Positions 40,045 through 50,407 of a stretch of DNA of 64,000 nt are shown here, piece by piece. The first letter of the stretch is position 1. Every line of letters starts with the position of its first letter. The translations under genes and the position numbers were made by a program. Origin of the DNA: Rhyacichthys aspro (Eukaryota > Chordata > Actinopteri > Gobiiformes > Rhyacichthyidae); NCBI GenBank assembly GCA_036850595.1, contig CM072153.1, forward strand, positions 16,696,169-16,760,168, in the 5' to 3' direction. A model generated the notes under the pieces. That model had not been told where the DNA came from. It did no database searches and was given only the letters and a program-made list of their open reading frames with translations.

Positions 40045-42940
40045 GTTCATTGCATTCCTTACCATCATCATTAAAGAAAATTGTTTTGGCCTCAGAACTA
40101 AATTCTGGTTTATTGTTATTTTATTATTTTATATAACATCTGCTGTTAGTAACTGTATATTGGTTCCTTTCCACTAATCATTTGCATGTACATATCTTCA
40201 AAATAAAATAAACTCAACCCAACATTAACAACAGTCTTAAATGGGGTCTTGTCCGTGAAGTATGATTTATCCAAAGAAAATTCATGCAAAAGCTTCTGAT
40301 GAGATGGAATGTAACAATCCTTTATTCTTGTGTCCACACTCTCAAGTTATAGTGGATTTCCTTAATTATTCTACTTTCTAAGAGATGAAGTTGAGCTCTG
40401 ACCCAGTGACAGTCTGTAAAATTTGTTTGTAGACAAATTTCAACGTGATCTTAAACAGTTGTGTAAACTACCTCACAGTGTTTTATGTGTTCCCTTGATG
40501 GGTGGGAAGAAGGATGTGTTTTTGGCTGGTTGATGTTCTGAGCTGAGTCTATGTACTTCAGCCACAGCTCAGTGGCTGCCTCATGGCCTGTCTGTCTAAA
40601 GTGGGTCTTGACTGCACTAGATGAACATAATGTGGGGGCTGGGTGACCCTGCTTAGCAACTGTGCAGACGTCCATCGGACTATATGGATTATTTATGCTC
40701 CACTCACATCCAGCCTTTGATCCCTGGATGCTACTGGCCTAATACACATTTAACCTATTTTTGCTTCAAACTATCAGGGTGTATTGATTTGTAACAAGGG
40801 ATGGGTGCTGTGTTGGCAAGTTGTAGTTGCTTTCTTGCGTCTCTTGTCCTCTGGTGCTTATTTTAGAGCATGATCAATGCATCAGTATTGGCCTGACATT
40901 GTCATGGAGACCTCAGTGGCTCTTCTTTTGTCAGTGTAACCCCCCTCTTGTCCCCTTTGGACCCTTGCCCCGATCTGCCAGCACACAAATATGTATGACC
41001 TTGCTCATCTTCCCCTTGTTGCACGTACTGCCCTCAGCAGGATCGGCTGAGTGAACACACAAGGGTCTTAACCTCTGAGACAAAGGCTGTTAACGTAGGA
41101 ACTCCTGTTGTCTTTGTTGCTCACTCTGACCAACTCGCTGCTGATAATGTATCTGAACACACATTCCTTCTCACACTATGTCAGTCTCTGTCCCATCGTC
41201 TTAAAGCTCAGCTAAGCGGCTCTTTGTGTTTACATTCTGCTGTAGTAACTGCATGCCCAGGTTCAGGTTGATAGCTGCTGCTTGCGGTCATAGGTTCAGA
41301 AAAGGACATGTATCCTGTATGTTCTATAAATACAGAAGTCATGCATATGGGTTTGTGTTGACACAAGGCCCTGACATACCTTTGTTTGATCTAAATCTCC
41401 ACTAGGTTAGCATATATGCTCCACTTCTGTGGTGTGGAGCTAACACTGCCTTTATTCAACATATGAAACTGCAGAGTAAAACTATGCCCAGGCAAATCTT
41501 TGGAAATGTAGCTGTTTTTTCCACCCATTTATTATTATTTATGTATTTAACTTTTACTTAACTAAATCAAGCTCATCCTGTGAACAACTTCTGTAGCTGA
41601 GTCATTGGAATGTCATTAATTTGAGCTATGAAATTTTTAAAAATAGCCTCAGACTGCAGGCTATAATTCTCTCAGCATCTCATCATTCTAACCTGTCACT
41701 TTGGCATTACGGCATGAGGGGCAAAATAAGGCTAAACTAAAGGCGGCCATGCGTAAAGGTAGAGTGGCTGAGGCTAGTGTCCTAAAGCTGCACCACCCAC
41801 TCTTGTCTTGTGTCCACTAGCCGCCTGCTTTGTTTGATGTCATTAGTGGGGCCTGGTGGAAAGAGCTTATGGAAGATTGACCCAGTTTACATGCGGAGGC
41901 AGAAAGTTTAAATATGCACTGTAAGCTTCATTAGGCAAGGATAATTTTTATATCCTATACCTTATAGGACTGCAGCTCTTCACAGTAGCTCCCTCTTATT
42001 TTGCCATTCAGCAAATTATGTGCTCTCAACTTCAGGCCCAGCCACCCTGTTGCAGCACAGTCTAAAGCAGCCTAGTGACCTAAATTCATCCCTCCACACT
42101 GAGCCTCTTTCTTATTCAGCAGCACTGGCAGAGTAGGGTTACTGGATGGGGATTTATCGCTGAGAGGTGTGGAGGAGCATGTGTTATGTTATTAGATACT
42201 TTCTGTCCTCTGCCTGCTGGCTTATTGCAGTTTGGAAGTCTACTATAAAAACAGTAGGACTTTTATGTAACAGGCCTATAGAGGATATAATTTACAGGAA
42301 AATGATGTATTCTCTGATGTTATTCCATTTGACTGCATGTTCACTGGGTACCAAAATCCAGTTTAACAGGACTCCACTGGTAAAGTAAATATAAAAATAT
42401 ATTTAATTCATATGATGTGTCCATTTAAATGTTCCATAGGGTCTGAGGTACCATTTTCTTGAGTAGTCTGCTTATGAACATGTTGGATGTGTTGTTTTGT
42501 ATTTTGTGCTTCTTACTTTTCATTGTAACAGCAATGTTAGTGACATTTTTTGTTCAGAAAATCATACAAGTGTGTTTGAACACTCTCGATTGTATCTGTA
42601 AATGACTTTTTAAAGGAAGACTCTACTGCCATGCCAGGAAGAGTTGTATTCTTGTATACCTTTAGATAAAGTCATGAGCTTGTGCTTCAATAAGCCCCCG
42701 TCTTCACAGGTTTATTACAATGTGTTGCTGTTGGTGTGAATTGCTATTGTGTAAATTGTGTAACAGTTTTGTAATCAATTGTGTAAATTGTATTTTACAA
42801 TTTAAAAATTGTAAATTGCATTTATGCTCTTTTCACACGGTACTACCTGGTGGTAATAAAATGGAAACAGATTACATCTATGTTTAAATAACTTCCACCC
42901 ATAACCTTGAGGGGACCTCCTCTGCCTTTTGTGTCTTCAG

Positions 42941-43189
42941 TCTCATGAGTGACAGCGCCTGCAGCCCACTGTACCTCCACGATGGTCGACATGGAGAGCC
43001 ACTACCACCCACCCTCACCGCTGGAGGACACAGGGCTGGGCAGCCCCCTGTGTGCTGATGAGGACTTCATGGGTGGCATGGAGGAGCTGCAGGATATCTC
43101 TCAATCCATCGACAACGACACCCTCAGCTCCTTTGATGTTCCTGAGTACCAGTCCTCCAGCAATGGCTCGGAAGGTTCAACAATCTTAG
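42941..43189 (+). CDS. ppara: ppara coding exon 1 (start codon, A/B domain)
   Basis: The acceptor GTGTCTTCAG precedes 42941 and the donor TTAG|GTAAAG follows 43189. Translation starts at 42982, where ATGG has A at -3 and the peptide MVDMESHY matches the human start MVDTESPL. Upstream in-frame codons lack an ATG. The exon encodes residues 1-69 of the acidic, serine-rich A/B (AF-1) region and ends in phase 1. The 41 leader bases contain the overlapping uORF that starts at 42945. Confidence 0.93.
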
Positions 43190-46100
43190 GTAAAGACTGA
43201 TTTTAAAGACAAATGGAGGTAACCAGGAAATGAGAGTGACACTTGACACAGTAAAGGCATAAAAGTAGACAGAATAGACATCATATAGGATGTCTGCTGT
43301 GCTATGCATAATGTATGTCTTAAATCCATATGGTCATTCTGCTCAAGAAACTTCCACCAATTCACCTGCATTAATTGTGCGGCACTGGTATGATGTGATT
43401 TATCTATTTATGTGACTGATGCCAGATCAGCAGTTGTTATTTCAAACCAAACTAAACTGATCTGAACTCTCCTTGATGGAAACAGTGTGAAAGTCTACAT
43501 CCTATTCTTTGTAGCTCTCAGTGTGTTTACCCCAGCGCCCTGTCTTCATCTCATATTCAGTGAGGAATCCACACATTCCTCAGCCACCACGCACAACCTC
43601 TCAGGAAACATCCACTTTGCCTCTGTTTCCTCGTGAATGCAAGTCACATGGGTGTCCGGGAAATTTATGCCACTACTACATAATTATGCAATGAGAGAAG
43701 AAGCTGCATACACTTCACTGACCTAAACAATACACTGAATTGAACATTGAATGAAAAGTCCAAGTGTGAGAAAGAAGTGAGAAAGGATGAAAGGGTACAG
43801 GCGGGATGAAGGTGTCATGGAAACATTTGATGACATCATAGAGGAGGGTGCTCAGGATTTATGGGTGTTTACGGAGAGGGACAGGGCAGAAAAAATGCTT
43901 TTCACTGGGGGAAAGCACAGCCTTCTTGCCAAATGGTGCTTATCTCCAATCTGGCATCACTCTGTGTCCACTGAGGTGGCATGACTTAGTGCTAGTGTTT
44001 TGTACCATTTTATCCTTGCTATTTGTGTACAAGCATGTTCCCTTCATAAAGTAAAAATAGGTAATCCAAGACAAACCCTGTGACCTGTCATCTGTGAGGC
44101 ATATCAGTAATACAACTCCAATGCTGTCCTGTGTTTGATGGGCAGCACATCACAGACAACATGCTAAAATATCTGTAATAAATAGATACTGTGATGGAAC
44201 GGACTGTCCGTGTCAGGATAAGGAGGTCAGACTATGAAACAAAGGCATTATAGGACTAACAGTCTTTTGCCATTGAAATATATTTTAACCTTGTACAAAG
44301 ACATTGCTTTATCAAAATAGTATTATATTTATTCAGTCACATGTGCCACACCATTCCAACAAGATGATAATTGGATTAAAAAAATTAAATAATTTTGACT
44401 TTGAATTTTTAAACACACCCACACTAATATAATTTAATGTGCATACATATAGTCATGAAGTGCTGCCATTAGCAGGGCAGAGTAACAACCATGTTTGATT
44501 CATAGTAAGGATCGTGCATGAAAACTTGTTCTTAATGGATGCCTGTCCTGTAGATGCCCTCACCCCGGCGTCCAGCCCGTCATCAGTTGTGTATGGGGTG
44601 GCCACAGGCCAAGATGACTTCTCCTCTTCCACATCATCGCTGAATCTGGAGTGTCGAGTATGTGCTGACCGTGCTTCAGGCTACCACTACGGCGTCCACG
44701 CCTGTGAGGGCTGCAAAGTGAGCCTCTTTGCTCTCATTAATTACATAGACATATGTGTATCTGTATATTATTCTCAGATCTTAGTGTAGCTCTGGCTGCT
44801 TTGTGCCATAACTACTCACTACTGTGCACAGTATCATCAGTACTTTTTAATAGGTTAAATTGACCTTTAAGTGACACTTGTGGAATTGTAAAATAAGGAA
44901 CATAGGCATACAAGAGCAGAAATTCTGAGGCAGTGTGTCTTGTGACCGCCCTTTATGTGGTTACACAGTAATCTTTCAGTTAACTGTTCACTGGACATGT
45001 TGAACAACAACCAAGGGCTAGATTATAAAAGTCACTAAAGGACAAACATGTAAGTGCATTAGTGTTCCTTTATCTCCACCAGGTTATTTTTATGTGCCTT
45101 TATTATAGTAGTATCTTAATGTCCTCTATTAATCATTATAATTAGTATCTGCCATAATAATCTATTTTACTCTTTTATACATTTTCTGTGCCCATGCATT
45201 GATGCATGTGTTGAGGTCAGGAGAGATATTTGACCTGAGGTCTTGCGAGGTGAAGTAGTTGAGCAGTAAAACTATAAACCTATGGAATATCACAATGGTC
45301 TATCAGAAATAAAGGTCACAAAAACACCCCATAGGTGAAAAGTAAACCCTGTCTGCCGTAAATTATGATCAAGGCTATTTCACTTTCAAAGTCTACTCCT
45401 TATCCCTAATTTATTGGATTGTTTACCTTTCAAGACATTGATTAAACCCTTGCATGGTTTAAAGACAAGAGACAAACAGGATTGGCAAGAAGCCATTGTT
45501 TCTGTATAAGTGTTCATGTTCCATTCAATTCAGTTTTATTTGTATAGCCCCATATCACAACAACAATTGCCTCAAAGGGCTTCACAAAACAGAAAATATG
45601 CAAACAGGTTGCACAGGACAACATCCCCTGTCCTTAGACCCTCCATCAGAATCAGAGGAAAAACAGCTGGGAAAAATAGAAACATCAGGGAGAACCACAG
45701 AAGGAGGATCCACTGCCAGGACGGACAGGCCATGCAATAGATGTGTTCAGGACAGTCACTGTATATGTTGTGGATGGTAAAGCTGGGGTTAGCAGGTGAG
45801 AGCCAGTCAGAGAGGTACTTAAGATATTATGATTGTATCACATAATCTTGTAGCAGGGAAGTGTTGCATGGAGCATGTTGCATTGCACATTGCCTAAAAG
45901 TATGAATAAATGGGTTATTAATCAATTCCCCAGACCATTTTCGGCCCATTAGCTCTGCACAAACTTTATTTCCATCTTAACCCATAACACATTTTTGTCA
46001 ATGTAGGGCAAGGGCACTGAAACTAGAAGAACTGTCTAGATTGGATATTGTAACAGCAAATGGGAGTTAATACTAAGTTACGGTGTCAAGTTTTATATTA

Positions 46101-49100
46101 TGTTTTCACTTCACATTTGTCCAGGGATTTTTTCGGAGGACTATCCGACTGAAGCTGGAGTATGACAAGTGTGAGCGCCGCTGCAAGATTCAAAAGAAGA
46201 ACCGCAACAAGTGCCAATACTGCCGCTTCCAGAAGTGCCTGTCAGTGGGCATGTCCCACAACGGTGAGTCTGGGGAAGGGCAGGTTGAGGCAGGGTTCGT
46301 GCTCAGCAGAAGCACTCATAGGATGAATGGTTCTTGTTACACATTTTTCTTCTAACCACACACTGCTGTAATGACCTAGAGCCTCAAAAGAATGAACAGG
46401 CATGTACACACTTAATTTAACACAAATAAGCAAACTAACTCCACAGGAGGGTGTTAAGTTACAGTTTAACATTAATGTGGGCTGATTTCTACATGACTTC
46501 TACATTATTTTCTAATTTTAATGCTTAAAATGTGGTAACACATGAATTTCAGTTACATAATTAAGATGTTTTCTTGTTGTCATAAAGGATTTCTTTCACA
46601 TATTGGTATTTCTTGGTGGTAGTGGTAATGGGTATTTGAAGATTCAATTTTAAAATATCTAACATAATGATTCTTGCCTGTCTTGTCATGGTACAAAAAA
46701 AAAAATCCTTTGCCACTTTATGGACAAGTGCAAGTGCACTCTTGCCTTATGTGTCTATAATTAAGTTATAGGATTCACCTAAAGAACAAAGATGACTATT
46801 GCACCCACAGTGTTTGTCGAACTCAAGCATTATTGTTTTATTATTGATTGACTAGTTGTTAATGTATCATGCAATTACTAACGATACCACTTCCTTTTTA
46901 TGGCAGTGCCTTAATGCTAGTAGTATTTTACTCAGCTGCACATCCTCTTATGGTATATGTCTATCAAATTTCATCGGTCTAAATGTAACCTTAGAGGGGG
47001 AGGAAGGAAATGTGAGATGCTCATGTAACAGGATCCCCTAAGTTGGGTGGGCTTACTGACAACAGAACCACAGCAATGCTAAGTTTGGACACTTGTTTCT
47101 ACATTTACATTGATCACCTATTGATTTTACCTCGATATCTGATATTTAATATTTAATATTTGTTGATTTGTTTATTAGACACCAGAGTAAGACAATGCGT
47201 TAACAAACTCTTGCCCATTGAGCTTTAGCCCCGTCCCAATCCCTGACTCATCCCATCACTCTGGTGCTTTACAAAATGGACTTATACACAGCTTAACATC
47301 ACTCACTTCATCACTTCTTAATTAGTCTTGGCTCCTGTCCAGCTGCCTGCTGGAGAGCTTTACCAGCTTTGGATGATCCATCCACTTTGTGAGCAGTAAT
47401 CTAATGGGCCTTCATGCTGTCTGTTACCACAGCAGGCATCCTGCTCACTGTGTCTACATTTGCCTCACAGTGCAAAGCAAGTAAATCAAGCCCCTTCTAT
47501 GTATTTATAGACCCTTATAGCAGGTAGTGGGCGGACTTGCAGTGAAGTGTGAATGCTGTGCATCTCTGAGAAGCAGCAGTGTGTGCTTGCAGCAGCTTGT
47601 GGCTGTGTGAATCGGTGAGGGGGTTAAAAACAGTTCACATCAAATCTCATTAGTCAAATGGGATCAAGGCGTCTGAGAAATGCCATTGCTCTCGTAGAAA
47701 AACAACTGCTGTTGAGTGATAAACAACATGAATTTGTTGTCATAACAGCTAAGCAATGTGATTAATATACGTTTCTCTTTGCAGTAACCCAGGGTATTTT
47801 TACTTGTGTCCAGATTATCTTCATGCAATGGCACCTGTGATATCTCAAAATACTTATACTTAAAACTATAAAATAGTTCTTCTGACTGAAGCCCTATATT
47901 AAAAAAGTTAGGGCTAAGGGTTAACTTTAGTTTTAGTAACTTTGCTTGGCTCGGGCTCATGTTTAATGGGAATATTTAATTTAATTAAATAAATATTTTA
48001 GATAACATAACATAACAATATCATCTTACTCTGAATTTCTGTACTTGTTTTTCTCAGCAATCCGTTTCGGTCGGATGCCACAATCGGAAAAGCTAAAGCT
48101 GAAGGCTGAGATGGTGACCGGAGACAGGGAGGTGGAGAATCCCCAGCTTGCTGACCAGAAAAGCCTGGCCCGGCAGATTTATGACGCCTATCTCAAAAAC
48201 TTCAACATGAACAAGGCCAAGGCTCGGACTATCCTCACTGGCAAAACCAGCACTCCTGTATGTTACCAATTTTTGAATCATAGTAGATATGGAGCAATTT
48301 CCCTTGTTAATAGAGCACTGTAGTCACAGCCTCATAGATTATGTTTAGCCAGCCAATGACAGAAATAGCTTGCTCAATCTGTAGTGCAAGCCAATACAAG
48401 ATGAACGGAAAGATGTTCATTTGTCATTTGATGTCTGTTTGCCCCAAAATAATATAAAGAACCAGTGTACCAGTGAGTGCTAGTCAGACTGAATTCCATG
48501 GATGCCTGTGTGTAGGTGTGAAATAGGTCAAAAGGGACAGGTCAAAAGGGACAGGTCAGTGAGACGGCACTTCCATGTTCAAACACAGATTCAAACACTG
48601 ACCTGAACTTCAAATGGTTGCATAATATACTGCTTGCACAAAGCATAGTTTACACCGTCTACTGTAAGATTTAACAACAAGAACATTAAATGTGCTACTA
48701 ATACTGTGTAACTCTAATTGTTAGATATTTGAAGCCATGAAAGTACTTTTTATTATACAGTTGATGAATATGTTCAGGCCATGCGCCAGTACTGTATGTT
48801 CTATAGAGTTGAACATTTGTTCTATCGCTGCTGGACACAAATCTGCTCAAATCCTCATGTGGTAAAGTGGATTCAATATTCAGCTATATGTCTGCAACCA
48901 ACCCAAATATTTTCCTGAGGGAATGACTCACACATTTTCATGTCTATGGGAAAAACTGAGTAACCATGTCTAATCTACAGCTATTTTGGCATCAGACTTA
49001 ACCGTGTTTGCTGTTTTGTGATTCAACAGAATAGTACCTAAAGTCATACCTCAATGTTCCTAAAACTAGATGTTGTATTAGATATTGCTTTTTATTCCTT

Positions 49101-50407
49101 TCTTATACATGTTTGCTACAGGGTGTGCACTTTTGCTATTAGTCAATTCCACTGGCTTCATGTACCTCAGAACCAGAGAGGATTTATGTGTCAGTCCTCT
49201 GGAGCTAGTCAGGAGTATTAGCTTGCTCATAGTAAAACTGTGTCCATCTTTTTTTTATTTTGGGCTCTGTGTCAACCAGTGTTTGCAAGGCTTTTCACAC
49301 AAATATTGTAGTTTTCACCATAAAAATGTGCAGGTCAAATATACTTATTAGAGTGAATTAAATCTGCAAGGTCAAGGAGACTAATTACTTCATTGTGTAA
49401 ACAAGTAACAAGTAGTAACAAGGGCTCTGGGCTCCTTTTAGCAAAGATTGTGCTAATAGCTTGTAGAAAGTTTGCTGAGATCTATCCATATTTATATATA
49501 CCATATTTTTATCCATATTTACATATGTCATATGGCCCACCATAATATAGTGTATTTTATACAGATGTGGAGAGTGCAACAGAAAACACTTTTGGTTCAA
49601 ATCACATCTCTACTGTTCACAGCCTTTTGTTATCCACGACATGGAGACCTTGCAGCTGGCAGAGCAGACTTTAGTGGCAAAGATGGTCGGCTCTGCAGGA
49701 ATGCTGAAAGACAGGGAGGCAGAAGTTCGGATTTTCCATTGCTGCCAATGCACATCAGTGGAAACTGTCACCGAACTCACAGAATTTGCCAAGTCTGTGC
49801 CTGGCTTCTCAAACCTGGACCTTAATGATCAGGTGACGCTTTTAAAATATGGTGTGTATGAGGCAATGTTTGCCATGTTGGCTTCCTCCATGAACAAGGA
49901 CGGGCTTCTTGTCGCCTATGGATCAGGCTTCATCACCAGAGAGTTTCTCAAAAGCCTGCGGCGGCCGTTCAGTGACATGATGGAGCCAAAGTTCCAGTTT
50001 GCCATGAAGTTCAATTCACTGGAGCTTGATGACAGCGACATAGCACTGTTTGTGGCTGCCATCATCTGCTGTGGAGGTAAGACATTCTGAATAGATTTAA
50101 TCCTAATCCAAGCAATATAGTGTCTCTTAATCCTGTGTTTATTTTGTTTTCTTTGTGCTTAGATCGACCAGGCCTAGTAAATGTGTCCAGCATTGAGAGA
50201 ATGCAAGAAAGAATTGTGAGAGTCCTACAACTCCACCTGCTGGCCAATCATCCTGATGACAGCTTCCTGTTCCCCAAGCTGTTGCAGAAACTGGCTGACT
50301 TGCGGCAGCTGGTCACTGAGCATGCACAACTAGTGCAGGAGATTAAAAAGACTGAGGACACATCACTGCACCCACTTCTGCAGGAGATATACAGAGACAT
50401 GTACTGA
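42982..50407 (+). CDS. ppara: Peroxisome proliferator-activated receptor alpha, complete coding gene
   Basis: Six coding exons: 42982-43189, 44554-44717, 46125-46263, 48058-48257, 49623-50076 and 50163-50407. They join in frame to 469 codons (human 468), and every junction has GT-AG. The product is a ligand-activated nuclear receptor that pairs with RXR on DR1 elements and drives fatty-acid oxidation genes. Zinc-finger cysteines are at 103, 106, 120, 123 and 140, 144, 154, 157, with the short three-residue D-box spacing typical of PPARs and the P-box EGCKGFF. The ligand-binding domain carries S282, Y316, H442 and Y465, equivalent to human S280, Y314, H440 and Y464, and ends in the AF-2 helix LLQEIYRDMY. 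All these residues are intact. Teleosts keep two PPARA copies; I cannot say which this is. PPARG and PPARD are excluded by the N-terminus and overall sequence. Confidence 0.97.
44554..44717 (+). CDS. ppara: ppara coding exon 2 (hinge to first zinc finger)
   Basis: The acceptor CCTGTAG precedes 44554 and the donor TGCAAA|GTGAGC follows 44717. It encodes residues 70-124, from DALTPASSPSS through the first zinc finger (LECRVCADRASGYHYG...CEGCK). The exon ends exactly after the P-box lysine, the classical nuclear-receptor intron position between the two fingers. Confidence 0.95.
45522..45750. mobile_element. Teleost-type interspersed repeat in a ppara intron
   Basis: The stretch begins ATTCAATTCAGTTTTATTTG and continues TATAGCCCCATATCACAACA, followed by GCCTCAAAGGGCTTCACA. 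This word order is familiar from a repeat found many times in most percomorph fish genomes. It lies between the two zinc-finger exons and has no coding capacity. The right boundary is approximate, and I cannot assign a curated family name by eye. Confidence 0.6.
46125..46263 (+). CDS. ppara: ppara coding exon 3 (second zinc finger)
   Basis: The acceptor TTTGTCCAG precedes 46125 and the donor AACG|GTGAGT follows 46263. It encodes residues 125-170, GFFRRTIRLK through LSVGMSHN, with the four cysteines of the second finger and the dimerisation D-box. This is nearly identical to human PPARA. Confidence 0.96.
48058..48257 (+). CDS. ppara: ppara coding exon 4 (hinge)
   Basis: The acceptor TTTTTCTCAG precedes 48058 and the donor ACTCCT|GTATGT follows 48257. 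It encodes residues 171-237: AIRFGRMPQSEK, the DNA-binding C-terminal extension, and the hinge with YDAYLKNFNMNKAKAR. The end is about one residue shorter than in human, where SGKASNNP stands in place of TGKTSTP. Confidence 0.95.
48525..48558. repeat. Tandem 14-base repeat of nuclear-receptor half-sites
   Basis: AGGTCAAAAGGGAC is repeated in tandem for about 2.4 units, giving AGGTCA at 48525-48530, 48539-48544 and 48553-48558. Each AGGTCA is followed after one base by the looser hexamer AAGGGA, so half-sites fall in DR1 spacing, the arrangement recognised by PPAR-RXR and HNF4. It lies in ppara's own intron. Confidence 0.8.
49623..50076 (+). CDS. ppara: ppara coding exon 5 (main ligand-binding domain)
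   Basis: The acceptor CTGTTCACAG precedes 49623 and the donor GGAG|GTAAGA follows 50076. It encodes residues 238-388, PFVIHDMETLQ to FVAAIICCG, covering helices 2 to about 8, with S282 and Y316 of the ligand pocket. The segment GSAGMLKDREAEV is slightly longer than its human counterpart ANGIQNKEAEV in the variable omega-loop area. Confidence 0.96.
50163..50407 (+). CDS. ppara: ppara coding exon 6 (end of ligand-binding domain, AF-2)
   Basis: The acceptor TGTGCTTAG precedes 50163. Residues 389-469 run from DRPGLVNVSS to the terminal YRDMY and stop at TGA 50405-50407. The exon contains H442 and Y465 of the polar ligand contact network and the AF-2 coactivator helix. Confidence 0.96.

Larger units (their letters stand above)
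33711..42940 (+). other. ppara: Probable ppara leader intron
   Basis: The 9.2 kb between the candidate first exon and the exon carrying the start codon holds no coding exon that I can support. It contains a decayed LINE fragment at about 37205-37622, a perfect 13-base hairpin at 40011-40044, a lone let-7 8mer match CTACCTCA at 40468-40475 and an AT-rich small palindrome near 42796. An additional leader exon could be hidden here. Confidence 0.45.

Noticed and set aside
42949..42981. N-terminal extension of ppara from a GTG in frame upstream
   Set aside because: The ATG at 42982 has a strong context and matches the conserved vertebrate start; no upstream in-frame ATG exists in the exon.
43787..44054. 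Open frames in the first ppara coding intron
   Set aside because: They match no part of any PPAR and lie between exons whose junction is fixed by reading frame and homology.
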